NCBI GenBank assembly: GCA_914767715.1
Contig: OU612074.1
Coordinates: 1,565,501-1,629,500 of the forward strand
Direction: 5' to 3'
DNA length: 64,000 nt
Source: Membranipora membranacea
Taxonomy: Eukaryota > Bryozoa > Gymnolaemata > Cheilostomatida > Membraniporidae
Shown in pieces: positions 1 through 12,038 of the stretch. A program made the position numbers and the translations under genes. Under the pieces are notes generated by a model. The model was given only the letters and a program-made list of their open reading frames with translations, had not been told where the DNA came from and ran no database searches. Each line of letters begins with the position of its first letter. Positions within the stretch are counted from its first letter, which is position 1.

Positions 1-479
1 CGAATCCCACTGCAGTCTATCACCTACTGGGGTTTGGTTGGCCCCCAGGTGTGCTCCGACCTGCCTGCAAACTGAGAGCAAAACTGGCGCAGACATTGCG
101 GCCTTGCCATTAAGGCAAAATAATATTTCGCCGCCCGTGATATGACATCCGATTTTAATCATTTAATCAGTAAGACAACAACTACGCCACCACTTGCTTG
201 CGGCACCACTTACAATAGATAATTGATTTCATACCCTGATTATGATAATCAGTTTGTGCAAATTATTTGCCCATTATGTGACAATGCTGAGATTGCAGCC
301 TCGTATCATTAGTTTTGAGCTATACAGAATTCAATAAGCACACATTTGCCTGCGTGACAGCAGTGGTTTAAACAACAGACCTACCTCCCAATCCTTACAG
401 AGAAACTACATATATGTCTACTGTCTCTGGTCTCTAAATCAGATCAATATTTTCCACTGCTTATTGTAGCTATACAGAG
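1..479. other. Probable intron of the USP5/13-like gene
   Basis: No convincing exon or RNA gene was found here. The stretch precedes the first recognisable USP5/13 exon, whose upstream AG lies at 478-479, so it is most likely intron of that gene. Preceding exons, including those with the zinc-finger UBP domain and the catalytic Cys box, lie outside the window. Confidence 0.5.
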
Positions 480-3400
480 TCACCACCAAACTACATACTG
501 ACTCTGCCGGTTGTCATGGATACAGTGGAGAATGCTGCTGATGTCGCGGCGTACGAAGAGAAAGTAAAACTTCTCGAAGGAGAGGTAAAAATCGCTACCG
601 CTAAATTTGTGCTTTAATGTGATAATTATACCCTTTGACTGTGTCTCAGTTGTGAGTTGGGGCCTTTTCTTGCTGTCATTTGCTGTCTGAAGATCTCACC
701 CAGTGGTGTTTTATAGAGTGCTTCACCCCCGCAGGAGGTGACAACTATAATTTGAGACAGGTGACCAATAATGCAGGAAACCTGTGTGTTGTGAATTAAA
801 CTGGCCTTCTTGACTTAATCCTCCTGTGCAACAACATTTATTATAATGTGTAAAGTGTGTTAGACAATTAGCCTCTACAGCACAATAATCGCCACCAGTC
901 ATGATCTTAATTTCTCATACTCATGTGATGAATTTATCTAGTTTTATACACATAGATATCGTATTTAAAGGGTAAAAAGATCACTGACCCTAAAGAGATA
1001 GTACGTCCGAGAATCTCTCTGGAATCTTGTCTGCAAGCGTACACATCAGATGTTATGATCCCTGATTACTATAGCTCAGCTGTAAAGAGAAACGTCACTG
1101 TAGCCAAGTGAGTCTAACATATATGTTATTTGTCAGAATAATCAAAACATTTACGTGCTCAAGCTGTGCCGGGATATCTGGCAGTGGCTACTCCTTGCTA
1201 TCCCAGCACAGTCTGAGCGCTTAGACTAGCAATACTACTATCAGTAGTGTGTTTGGTATGATATAACTCACCTAGCATCGTGTCCCCAGTCACCCAACGG
1301 GGCTTGTTCCATCATTTAACTGACACAAAACTATACAGTGTCCACTTGCTTCTCCACCTATTGGCTAAGACTATTACCACTACCGATGGCTAAGTAGTGA
1401 GTTGTTCACTGCACTTCTAGATTAAATTCTAGTATCTGAGATTCAATAACACCCTCAGTAAGAGGATTCGCCCAACCAGCCAGTTACTTCTGTTTTTTTT
1501 TCTAAATGGTAACTCTAATTCCTGTTTTGAAGATTTCATTCATACCATAATCTGAGCACATCTTAGCCTACTTGAGAGACACAACTCATAATTTGGACTC
1601 AGTGTATCGAATCCTCAAAAAGTGTGCAGATTTCTGTGGCCAAAGACTTTTTTCTTTTTCAAGTTGAACAATTTGTGGCCTAAATTTGACCTAACTGACA
1701 TCCCCATGTCGATTTCTACATAAAGCTGTGATCTGAGGAATTTTTTATTTACAGTCACTGTCCTCTCAGTTATTCACCAGCATTACCAGATTATCTACTA
1801 TGTCCCCATGTTTTCCTTGTAGATGTAACAAATTGAAAAGCTTCCCTCCATATTTATTTCTTCACATGCAGAAATTCACCTTGTCAGAAAACTGGACACC
1901 AAAGAAATTAGGTGAGCACTTTTAGTTTGATGATGTTTTCTGTGGTTGATTGCCTAATTCCCAATTGTTTGCTATTTAATCACATCTTGCTGGGTTTGTG
2001 CAAAAAAACCTGCTTTCTTGCTGCTATTTCAGTTCACTAGTTATCACACTATGAATGGATAAACAAGATGAGCTGAAATTGGGTCATGGTGGCCATAAAA
2101 CAAATGTCTAGGATAAATGGTCTGTGTGTGTGATTGTCTGTTTGCTAATAAAAGACTCAGTATCGCTGGTTATTTTGGTGTAGTTTTTGCTCATGAAGGT
2201 CACATGAGGATTTAGTAAAGTCACGTTTTGTCGACCACGGATCAAGCTCTATTGAGCATCATAGCATTGCTCCCTGAAATTATTATCAAGTAATAGATTA
2301 AGGTCCAAAGTATGGAACTGAATTACTGAATTATCAGATATCGTTAGTAATCGACCATCCAAAATCCTTATTGTTTTTGAACTCTTTCCTTTGCAGACAT
2401 TTCATTGGATGTACCAGATGAACTTGACCTCACACAATACAGAGCCCATGGGAGACAATCTGGGGAAGAGGATTTTCCAGCCGATCAAGAGCAAGCAACT
2501 CCAGTTGTTAATATTGATGAAGCTATTGTAGCACAATTAGTCGACATGGGGTTCGCACTAGAGGGTTGTAAAAAGGTATGAAGTGTATTTTATGACTTTA
2601 TGATAAAAGTGATCTTGAAAGACAATTGTAGTCTAAAATGCTATAATGTATGTTACACATTTATACAGTATCACCTCAATTCAATCATCCTCTTCTTCTA
2701 AATAATGGCCTGACATAATTATAAACATACACTTGGCCTCATACTGTAAACTATTATATATAAATATATATATCCAGTTTATTTGCAATCACCATCATCT
2801 GCAGATGTTCTCCCTGATGTGAAAAAAAATATTCCATAACAAAAATAAAAATCAAAAAATAACTCAATCTATTAAAAACAAATGTTTTTACAATGCTAAT
2901 AGTTCATGTATTTTGATGACCCAAAGCATGATATCCCTTTATTATGGTGGCTGTTTAAATGTGAGTATGTTATATTTTAGGCATTTATATTATATGTTAT
3001 ATTTTATAATATATATTATTATTATATAATATTGTATAATTAATAACATATATTATATTTTAGGCAGTGTTTAACACACAGAACTCAGGGATAGAGCCAG
3101 CTATGAACTGGGTGATGGAGCACATGGGTGACCCCGACTTCTCCGATGCTTTTGTACCTCCAGGAGCAAAGAAGGAATCAGGTCAGTATATCCTCAACAG
3201 TTCATAAAAAGTCTGATCGCCTAAATGCTAAATGAGTATTGGATTTTTCATCAGTTCTGCTCTATGAAATATACATCATTATTTAGCTACGAGACTTTTG
3301 TCATTGTCATCTTTTTTCATTATCCAGCTTGTTGCCTTTGTATGTAAATGATCGTATCTCTCAATTCGGGTTCGTATGCTGCACTCTAGTAAACAAACAA

Positions 3401-4460
3401 GTGCTAAACAGAAGTTTCTTTTGTGCCTCTTGAGTACAGCGGCGATCTACACGCATACTCTGCCTTTGACTCAACATCATCTCACAGTCCCCAATACAAG
3501 ACACTACAGTGTAATTTGGTAGTAATTCCAGAGGAGGGCTTTCGAAATCTTTCATGTTTATCGCTCACTTTTATCAATTCTTTGGAATTATGTCATGTTT
3601 ATTGCACACCTTTATCATCATGCAGGTGGTGGTAGTTTTGTGCCTAACGAGGAGGGAGTTATGATTATAATGTCTATGGGATTTACACGAGATCAGGCTG
3701 TTAAAGCTCTCAAGTCTACAGATAATAGTATAGACAGAGCAGCTGATTGGATATTCTCACACGCTGATGAGTTAGACACGCCCATGGATACAGACCCCGC
3801 CCCCAGCTCAGAAGCTGCATGTAAAGATGGAAGTGGTAGTAAGTTTATCTGGAAGTCATTGGCTGTGATACACTCATTGCATTCGTTAGTTATATGAACC
3901 AGCTTCCTAACCACCATTTTGATCTATGACATGTGTAAAAGTGTAAACTATGATGCGTGGTGTCCTGAGTTTGAAGGCTGCTCAAAGATTGTCTTAGTTT
4001 ATTCCTGCCTGTATAATTCGATAGACTGTATAAACAATATATGTATCTGCTGCATGAGCTTGAAAACTGTAACTTGTGGTATTGACCTCCATTAGGAGAG
4101 GCCTTTTTCTGTTTTTATGTGAACATCTGATTTCAAATCCATGCCAAGGAGCTGCACAATTTGTGCTCGAAATGGAAGTGACACTCCATATGCTACCACA
4201 CGAGACTTGATTGTCCTACTCATATATTTATATTTTTTTATTTTATTTATATATTTATTTGTTTATTTATATATTATGTTTCAGAGTACCGACTGAAGGC
4301 GTTTATCTCGCACATGGGGACATCGACAGTCGTGGGACACTATGTATGCCATATATTAAGAGAAGGCCGCTGGGTTATATACAACGATGAAAAAGTAGCA
4401 GAGTCTAAAAACCCACCCAGGGATCTAGCCTATGTTTATCTGTATGAGCGAATAGACTGA
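480..4460 (+). CDS. USP5/13-like: Ubiquitin C-terminal hydrolase, USP5/USP13 family (3' part)
   Basis: This is the C-terminal part of a cysteine deubiquitinase of the USP5/USP13 (isopeptidase T) family, which disassembles free polyubiquitin chains in cytosol and nucleus. Seven exons fit with continuous phase: 480-584, 971-1107, 1823-1911, 2397-2575, 3064-3181, 3626-3835 and 4285-4460. In order they encode the family segment around LPVVMD, the stretch [11 protein letters not shown], the block [16 protein letters not shown]1 ([13 protein letters not shown] continuing to [14 protein letters not shown]), UBA2 ([16 protein letters not shown] with [11 protein letters not shown]) and the catalytic-His box ([24 protein letters not shown]). 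Order and spacing match animal USP5/13 closely. The Cys box and zinc-finger UBP domain are upstream of the window, so the entry is partial by position, not broken. The stop codon is at 4458-4460 and an AATAAA lies at 4692-4697. USP5 and USP13 cannot be separated on this part alone; a single ancestral gene is likely in an invertebrate. Confidence 0.93.
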
Positions 4461-5528
4461 TGTGATACAGCTCATAAAACCGGATGTGAAAATTTTTGAT
4501 GCAAAGTCTTTGATATTATGCTATTGTGACATCTGAGACCTGTGGTCAATTATTTACCTTACAAGCATTATATGTGTACAGTTTTATTAACTATGACATG
4601 ATGGTACTGTACTATCAGTGTGGATAGTGGGCGCAAACAACACCCCTAAGAGCACTTCACCGACCACGTTCTATCAATTTTATGCACACAAAATAAAAAC
4701 ATGAGAATCGTACCCTTTGTATTATAAAATATTAGTTCAAGCCATTGAATTGTACTTTTCCTAGAATGGTATCATCATGACATCGATACATAGATGCCTA
4801 ACCAGTATTTGTGGTTTATGTTATTACTGGTTTACCACAATCAGTGGTAGGGATAGCCTGTTATCTTGATGAATTTCAATGTCCAGAAAAAATTCCTGTT
4901 ACACCCAGATAGTGATAAGGATAGTGGGTTACTTTTTCAGTTAGTCCGTTAATTTAATTCTTGAAAGAATCCCTACCACTGATTTCTTATATACAGGCGA
5001 TTGACGAAAAGTGGGACGACTCCCAAGAGCGGTCTATGTTTCTATTGGCTCTAATTCTATGGGTATTATCAACTCACCATTCTCCAATCAAGGAGCTGTA
5101 TTTCCCGATAGACATAGATAAAATAACTCAATTGACATCAGCTCAGTCCCTAGTAGGTTTTTGGATCATGCGCAAAATTGTTTGGTGATTAAAAAACATT
5201 TTTCGGTGAGCAACAAGTTGTTTGTTAAATAATCTGTTTGTTTATTCTTGATGTGATTCTGGCAGAACAATTATTATCCATCTCTGTTGTGATTATACCA
5301 AACAGAAAAGCCACTAGAAAACGAAAGCATTATTCAATGAAAAGCTTAGAGGCTACTAGTAGTTTCAGTCTGTGGGCTGTCACGTGATCTACTAGGGACT
5401 CACAGACATAGATAACCCTATTACTCTCTCAATATCACTGAGGTCAAGAAATCAAGTGCGTTTATAAAAAATCCCCTCAACTGAGTAGAAACAGAATATA
5501 AGGCTATGAGTGAGCTGCTGTTCCTGAT
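4461..5528. other. Downstream of USP5/13-like gene; one weak exon-like ORF
   Basis: This is the 3' UTR and intergenic sequence. AATAAA at 4692-4697 is a plausible polyadenylation signal for the deubiquitinase. A reading frame at about 4995-5186 (+) follows a tacag acceptor-like site and reads as ordinary protein sequence (KELYFPIDIDKITQLT), but I recognise no family and no partner exon. I do not call it a gene. Confidence 0.35.
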
Positions 5529-5579
5529 ATGGAGTTCAATGGTTCAAGCGCACAAGCCTTGCCAGGATACCTGGTAGTA

Positions 5580-5635
5580 GCTATTATACTAGCCTGTCTT
5601 GACAAGCTTTGTTCGAACAAAGCTTGTCAAGATAA
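5580..5635. repeat. Near-perfect palindrome (foldback element remnant)
   Basis: A ~34-bp self-complementary core centred on TTCGAA (cttgacaagctttg facing caaagcttgtcaag) is flanked by weaker pairing: ggatacctggtag on the left and ctaccagctatcc-like sequence on the right, to about 5555-5672. The arm (tagcctgtcttgacaagctt) resembles the terminal repeats of the element at 37583-37970. This looks like two terminal repeats of the same MITE family joined after loss of the interior. Confidence 0.7.
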
Positions 5636-6210
5636 GCTACTATTATACCAGCTATCCCGGCACAGTTTGAACGCTATATATGGGCTAGGAGAACAACACA
5701 CTTTTATTGGTTCTTTAATTATGACTACAAGCTTTGGATTAGCTAGCTTGCATAAATTTAGACCAAAACCTACTTGGTGTCTGTTTCATCCCCACCGTAA
5801 GTCGATAACAATCGGAAATATATCTCCATAAGCCACAGGCCAGCATGTTCACAGGTGTGAACCATGATGAATTAACAAAGTTTAGTCACACTGGCATTAG
5901 GCACAACACAACATACACAACGTCATTAAACTTTCATTCTACAGATATTTCAAGAAAAGATATTTATTGAGACTAAGACATAATATGTGTAAAATCTGTC
6001 CTAAAACCTCATACTATTGTATATCATATAATCACTTTGTATCACGGTGAAATTAAATATGTGGTATACCTAATGGCACACAATTCATCATAACACAAAC
6101 CAGGTGATGACGTAATGGAAGTTCGTTATGGTTAACAATGCAAGGTCTGTATCTGTTTTACTATGACCTTTCTTATAACCTACTTGTGCTGGCCTAAGAA
6201 CCGTGGCTAC

Positions 6211-7854
6211 CTATTCATTGCTAGCATAAACACAGTAAGTATTAGTCACGTAAACAACTGGCCCCTCTTCATCTATACACATTGGTTTGTCCACAGATAC
6301 TATCATTAGTGATTCTGGCTCTGGGGATAATTCAGCAGAAACTTTCAAGCAATCAACAGAGTACTGCTGCAGTTGTATCTTTTCGAGATTTGTGGATTGT
6401 AGAAATTCTGTTTGATCTGCGTCATCTTTCCAATCAGTGTTATTTACTGAATGGTGTTCTGACATTTCGCTACACACAGCTCCAGATGTCTCTAGAGCTA
6501 TATTAGCGTATAATAGTCATCATTTATGGCGGATTCTGTAACCTATTCATCTAAAACATTATGCCAACCTCATCACTGTAACTGTAGAAGTATCCATTAT
6601 TTGGGGCACATAGGTACTAATGGTGATCTCAGTCACATTTTTGAGGTTGTTGGATTTGCCATCAAGACCCAGTCTAAATATTGGCTTGCTTTAGGTTTAT
6701 GATGCTAACCATTAGCAATCTGATACCAGCCCATCAACCGACAGATGTATGCAAAGGAATGTATAATACTTTCGCACTTTCTAACCATTGAGTTTGTTGA
6801 AACAGCTGTCTTTAACTTTATATGGAGTCACTGGGAGCTCCCTGTGTCTAGGCCCAGTTCAGTGATGACCTTTGCTCTTTTCTAGTTCTAAAATAGAACA
6901 ATACTATGTGATAGTACCGCACCCATTCTGGATTTTACCTTAGACGCTTTCCGTGCATCAGTTTTCACAGCTCTGCCTGCATTAGAGGAATATTTCTGTC
7001 TCTCCATTTGCGGATGGCCATTTGTGTATTGCTATAGAATCGTAGCTCTCACCTTTAATTGGTCTCAAAGTTCAGTAATGCTAAAAGCTAGATTCAATTA
7101 CTGACACAAACAGTTACTAAAAATTAGAACATGAAAGTAAAATGCAATTTTCTAAAAAATGATATTTAGGAGACAATTTTGATAAGCCTTGGCATAACAA
7201 TTCTTGTGTGAAGTTTGGAGTTTTGTCTTTAAATGACATCAACTATCAACTATGATAGACAAGTAACTTCAGCATCTGCTAAAACTTTGATCTAAAAAAC
7301 TGAATCACCCATAATCAAAGGCAAGTTAGGATATGTGATGCTGTAAATTGAATTTACCTGATTTCTTTTACTGTCACAATAGCTACAGCGCACATAAAAA
7401 TCCCCATAGCTAGAAGTACCAATATGGTTATCAGGATTGAATTTGAGTTGTCTTTTTTTAAAATTGTCTGGTTCGTTGGCTCCTTTGATCCAAACACTCT
7501 CTTTGAGTCCCGGTCTGCAGAGCACTTATCTACAATGTATACAGATGGTTGGGTGTAACAACACCGTGTATTTGGCATTTTTGTAAAATTGTAAAATACA
7601 TAGTTGCAAGTTGTATACAAATACTTTAACTGTGTAATAGACATAGCTTTTAGCCAAAATGGATTGTCCCAGCCTCCAGCACCCCTTTGTGTTTCTCATC
7701 CTGTTAAAATCTAGCCCTTTATTTGAATAGAGTTCGCATTCCTGGAAATACTGAATTATTGCTACTTCCCTTCTCTTGAAACTTACTCTACATTGATGCC
7801 AACAGAAGAACACAGAGCCGGCGCAATCAGAAGTAAAAGATACATCCAGTCCAT
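6211..7854 (-). CDS. Putative single-pass type I membrane protein
   Basis: A spliced gene is inferred on the minus strand. Exon 7787-7854 encodes a clean signal peptide (MDWMYLLLLIAPALCSS) and ends at a GTAAGT donor. Exon 7358-7684 continues in phase with a Cys-containing, N-glycosylatable ectodomain (CNYVFYNFT, RCCYTQPS) and one ~24-residue hydrophobic segment (SILITILVLLAMGIFMC), ending at a GTAAAT donor. A short basic exon near 6939-6985 (RAVKTDARKASK) fits just after the membrane segment. The last exon, about 6211-6494, encodes an acidic tail ending at a stop at 6211, with tyrosines in YSVDCL and VVYVTNTYCVY contexts that could be phosphorylation or adaptor sites. The junction between the last two exons is uncertain: the obvious donor and acceptor differ in phase unless GTGCGG is used as donor. 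No family is recognised. A receptor-like role is inferred from topology only. Confidence 0.5.
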
Positions 7855-8555
7855 CACTCAGCTGTTTTGGCAATCTACCCAAAGTATACCAGGTATCCCA
7901 CCAATATATTGCCTGATGTGTCGTGGCTTTACCTTTGTCACTTCACAAACTAAATTTCAACTAGTACTGCATGTTTAGGATAAAACTGATTACACATATT
8001 TGAAGCCAACAAAGAGCAGCTGCTGACTTAGCGAGGGAGAAAGAGTGACTCATTGTGTGGTTATAAAGCAGTACAACTATTTTTTTTCACATACATAATC
8101 ATGTATAATATGACTTTGTGGGTTGATAGATGGGGAGTCCTGCTTGGTTTGTGTAAAAAAGTGATATTGCGATCACTAATCAATCGATCAATTATGTGTG
8201 ACTTACTCTTTTTGCGGCGTAAAAAAAACTAAAGGTCAAGTTTCGCACAGACAATAATGTTTGGTCATGTGTAATAAAAACTACCTGCCCTCAAATGGAT
8301 GTATTGACTGTAAATATCAGATTTAGAAGGCGGATCTTCGAGGCAGTCACTTTGCTCAACATCCTTGGTCTCTTGGTTTTTTCTTATTCTTTTGGTTAAG
8401 AGAAAATGACTTGCTGAGAAGATAGATTGATATAGTTCGATAAAAAAATGAGCGTTTCGGGAATGCACTATAAGCAAGCAATGATCAATAATAGTTTTCT
8501 CTGTCTGCAATTTTTAATTGTAAGAACTTTCTGATGAACTCAATCTCATGCAAAA
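7855..8555. other. No firm gene; one exon-like minus-strand frame
   Basis: Upstream of the membrane-protein gene. A minus-strand frame at about 8287-8405 could be an exon: it follows an AAAAG acceptor-like site, carries KDVEQSDCLEDPPSKSD and IYSQYIHL, and is followed by GTAGTT. It could encode a cytoplasmic tail of a related receptor. No partner exon could be placed, so it is left uncalled. Confidence 0.3.
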
Positions 8556-8656
8556 ACAGGATTTCGAATCTGATCAATAGCAAGCAAGTCCAAGTGATAC
8601 TAAATGCTGTTGAGCACAGTAAGCGGGCATGGAATTTACACTAGAGGGCTGTAGAA
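8556..8656 (+). pseudogene. Decayed copy of the USP5/13 UBA1 exon
   Basis: About 100 bases align base by base with the UBA1-encoding exon at 2461-2575: gatcaa-agcaagcaa-tcca-t-, then catgg-tt-cactagaggg-tgtaaaaa-like sequence in the same order. Substitutions are frequent and the codon matching GAG of the live exon is TAG, so the reading frame is closed. Flanking introns do not match obviously. This is a partial duplicated exon from the neighbouring gene, not a functional one. Confidence 0.75.
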
Positions 8657-9725
8657 ATATTGCAAGTACAAAAAATGTTATTGAAACTCAATCATTTGAT
8701 ATCTAGGCTGTCTTCTTCTTACTTCTATGGTGTGTCCTGGTTCTTTGAGTGTCGCTGATATCATACTGTTTATGTCGCTGGGGTAGCATAGAGCAGAAGA
8801 GCAGATGTTCACTGGTTACAAATTGCAATTTTTTACGGGTATCTGAAAATAAAAAGGGTGAAATCAATCCCGGATATAACTAAATCAGTGAGCAATGATG
8901 ATGCAATTTGCATCAGAGGGCTTTTCTAAATAAACATAATTATGAAATAAATCAGATCATAACTTTTGCTAAAACCAGGAAGGCGATATATCAAGTTAAA
9001 GAAATATGCTGTTGAGTAATACAAGCTTTAAAACTCACCTTCACAAAGAACTTCAATTTAGCAGGTCAAGCTTTAGGTCTCCGGTCCTCGATAAATCCAA
9101 CAGAGCAACATCAAATCCATCATCTAAGGGAAGGTTAACTTTGAAAAATGGCGACTTAGCTCTCCGCTCTTCGGCTATATTATGAGAACTGGTAACCCCA
9201 ACAATAGAAGCTACAGTTAGGCACTGCTGGCTATTAGGAAAGCTCCAAGAGAGTTGATATGAATAGTTTACATGGAGAAGCTTTATATTATCCTGCATGG
9301 TATTATGCTTCAGCTTGTTTCAGCAATGAATCTATTGTTTCATCTGACCACTTGTAAAGCTTATTGCATTTGTCTAATTATGAAATCTAAGGGTAAAGTA
9401 ACTGTATTGGATGGCAAGTTTTTTAGAGGCACATTGACATCGTTTGAGATTCAAGTTTAAAGTTTTTGTAAAGTGTATGCTGTTTTGGCTTCAATAATAG
9501 TCCTTTTGAAATCATATAAAAAAAATGAAAATTAATCTTTGCAGACCGTTTATTAACCCGTCTACTAAGTGTTGTGTCTTTTTGGCTTCAGATTATGTAC
9601 CATCAGAGTTAATGTAGACACTCGCTGTTATCATATTTTAGCCCTAGACTCTATGTTGTATGATTTAGATTTTTGATAGATTATTTATAAATACTTATTT
9701 ATACGGAAGCCTCAATAAAAACGTA
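8657..9725. other. No supported gene
   Basis: AT-rich sequence. Short frames occur at 9053-9298 (-) and 9272-9460 (+), but neither has a recognisable domain. The minus frame is followed by a GTGAGT donor only after an in-frame stop, so it may be untranslated or chance. Confidence 0.3.
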
Positions 9726-9765
9726 TAACGATAACAAGGAGGCTGGCAAGGGTAAAAAGTTTCTG

Positions 9766-9838
9766 GCACCCTCGCCCCACTTTGCCCTCACAAATGCCAT
9801 CGCCCTCACCATCACCCGCACCATCACCTCGCCCTCAC
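9766..9838. repeat. Degenerate (CGCCCTCAC)n short tandem repeat
   Basis: Variants of cgccctcac and accatcacc recur at about 9-bp spacing (caccctcgcccc, tcgccctcaccatcacccgcacc). It is a short G/C-rich minisatellite in otherwise AT-rich sequence. Confidence 0.6.
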
Positions 9839-10885
9839 ATAATATCAACAGAGTTTGACACTGATTTCACTGATTATGTGCAAGGCTGCAGTAGTTGTGT
9901 TTGCTTGCTCCTTAGTTACAAAGTTTCAATGAAGTTGAGTATGCTTGATTCTTAGTTACACTGTGTCTATAGTTGGATACCATTGGAACCTGTACCTGTA
10001 TTTTATTTGATTTAACTTTTGCAATCTTATCACTTTGTACCTGTTTGCAGCAACGAAGAGGTTTCTGATTATTATGTGTTATTCATGTATACATTATAGT
10101 ACTTCTGGTTGCTCCAACAACCTGCAACCGTCTTAATTTAAATCCGCTTTTAATTACTTGAAGTCTGATCTGGACTGATCATATCTACAGACCATCACAG
10201 CATGTGTTTCTCAGCAACCTTTGGAATCGGTAGATTTCAGTCGGACTATACACATTACAATCGGTGATTTCTTTTTTTCTCACATGTTATTTATTAGATC
10301 AGCTATCCCTGGCAATAAATTAACCAAGCAGCAGATTTAAATCACATCAATAAAATAGGCTGAGGACACCACCACCCTTTACCCTCTGAACACACAGCGC
10401 ACAGTCTGACTTTTATTATGCAAAGAACTGTAAAGCGGAGTGACTTTATTTTAGCTAGTCCAAGATCTAGTGATTAAGCCAGTTTTAACATTTTGTATTG
10501 TTTTTATTTTTGCATCATTTTTAAAATCTACGAAGGGAAGATTTTTTGAATTTTTAATAATTGATATTTTATAATTTTATGATGTACTCTTTATAATTGT
10601 AAGTTTTCGGATGAAATGCTATCAATTTAACAAACAAACAAACACATATTTGACAATGCGCTGTTGACTTTGTAGATACTTACAATCTGATACCCATCTT
10701 TTACTTTCGCATAATAGAACCGTGTGAGAGCATAATACAAAGTTAGTCCAGTGCTTACAAAAATACATATCTATGATTTCGATTTTTGTGTAGAGTGTAG
10801 ACAATCGAGCCCTGAACCTGCATTATCTTATAATCAGGCCCAAACTGGCTCAAGTTGTCTTGTAACCAACTTTGTCTGCAGTAGA
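9839..10885. other. No feature seen
   Basis: AT-rich intergenic sequence with homopolymer and TTTA runs. No frame with exon-like boundaries or recognisable protein similarity was found. Confidence 0.4.
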
Positions 10886-10887
10886 GA

Positions 10888-11036
10888 CTAGTTACTCCAG
10901 CTCAATAGATCACAGACATATATTGCACATATACATTACATGTGACTACATAAACTGTTTAAGAATATTCTATAGTCACATGTAGAGTATATGTCTATGT
11001 ACATTGGATGTCTGTGATCAAATGAGCTGAAGTAAT
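10888..11036. mobile_element. Inverted-repeat MITE-like element
   Basis: Two ~60-bp arms face each other with a short A/T-rich spacer of about 20 bp. The left arm runs ttactccagctcaatagatc, acagacat, then acatgtgacta. The right arm reads tagtcacatgt, then atgtctgtgatcaaatgagc, tgaagtaa. The arms are imperfect but complementary throughout. The compact, non-coding foldback structure fits a miniature inverted-repeat transposable element. Confidence 0.75.
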
Positions 11037-12038
11037 GATCCTTGGGTAGGCAAGGCATCTGGCCACTTAATTTTAAATTTACACTATTCTCTCCTCAACA
11101 AAAGGCCTAGGCCTAATGTCTAGTCTGAGCCCCCAGACTTTTGACGCCCTCCCCGGCGAGGGAAACTAACTAATGCCCAGTGTGACTTCACTTGTTATCC
11201 CTACAAACACAATCAAGAGTTAACTCTGCTTTTTTTCAGGAATGACCCACTTTGCCAACGACTGTAATATGGCCCCTAATTAATTCAATCAAAATTGCAG
11301 CGCTGACAGTTGCAATGCTGCATATCAAGGTTGACAGTTGTATTCTTTTGGTAATCAGCTTGTGAACATTCAACTAAGACACTCCAAAACCCAGTCAGTT
11401 TAAAGGCCCTAATTTGCTCTCTAGGCTTTAGCTTAGAAAACCTCAATAAATAAATAAATTAGTGATTTTTCCCAAGTTTGCAGATTTGTTTTTTCCATTA
11501 TTTTGATACATTGAATGGTACTATTGAGTTCAGTGTTTTGATATCTTACTACATAATATTGAGGTTTTTAAGGCTATGCAGAGTCACTTTATGCTGACAC
11601 TCAATTATCCCAAACTGTATTCCTTTGATTGCATCTGTACTTGGTTGGTATACTACAGGGCTGTATTCTTCCATTTTTAACTACTCCAGCCAATTTTGGA
11701 CTGCCATCAATAGCCGGTATGCAGGCCAACGGCCCCGCCCGAGCGCGGGGAGGGTTTGGAGATTTTTTTTAAAGTTCTGATAATAAGTAAAAGCTAAGTT
11801 TAGCTTATAATGCCGCTAGAATTTGCATTACAAGTAATTATGTATTGAAATGATTTTAAATCCACTGCCATCAGTGCTTAGATGAATACAATCATGCTGC
11901 TTTCGGGGATAATCAAATGCGGTTGTTGCTATAGAAAATGTATGTGGTTTATTTTGCTCGCATCTCTTTAGTTTTGAGTAAAAGCGATGTGCTCGAAATG
12001 TTTAAGTATCACTATAGTGATAAAATATCCTGCAGTTC
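11037..12038. other. No feature seen
   Basis: Intergenic sequence. Two short G/C-rich islands (about 11148-11163 and 11731-11755) stand out from the AT-rich surroundings, but no gene or repeat could be assigned. Confidence 0.35.

Noticed and set aside
516-614. Apparent short gene starting at ATG 516
   Set aside because: The ATG is an internal Met of a USP5/13 exon: upstream codons (NYILTLPVV) also match the family and the exon ends at a GTAAAA donor at 585.
4961-5188. 75-codon frame after a tacag site
   Set aside because: Exon-like at its left edge but no recognisable family, no partner exons and no sensible donor; kept only as a note.
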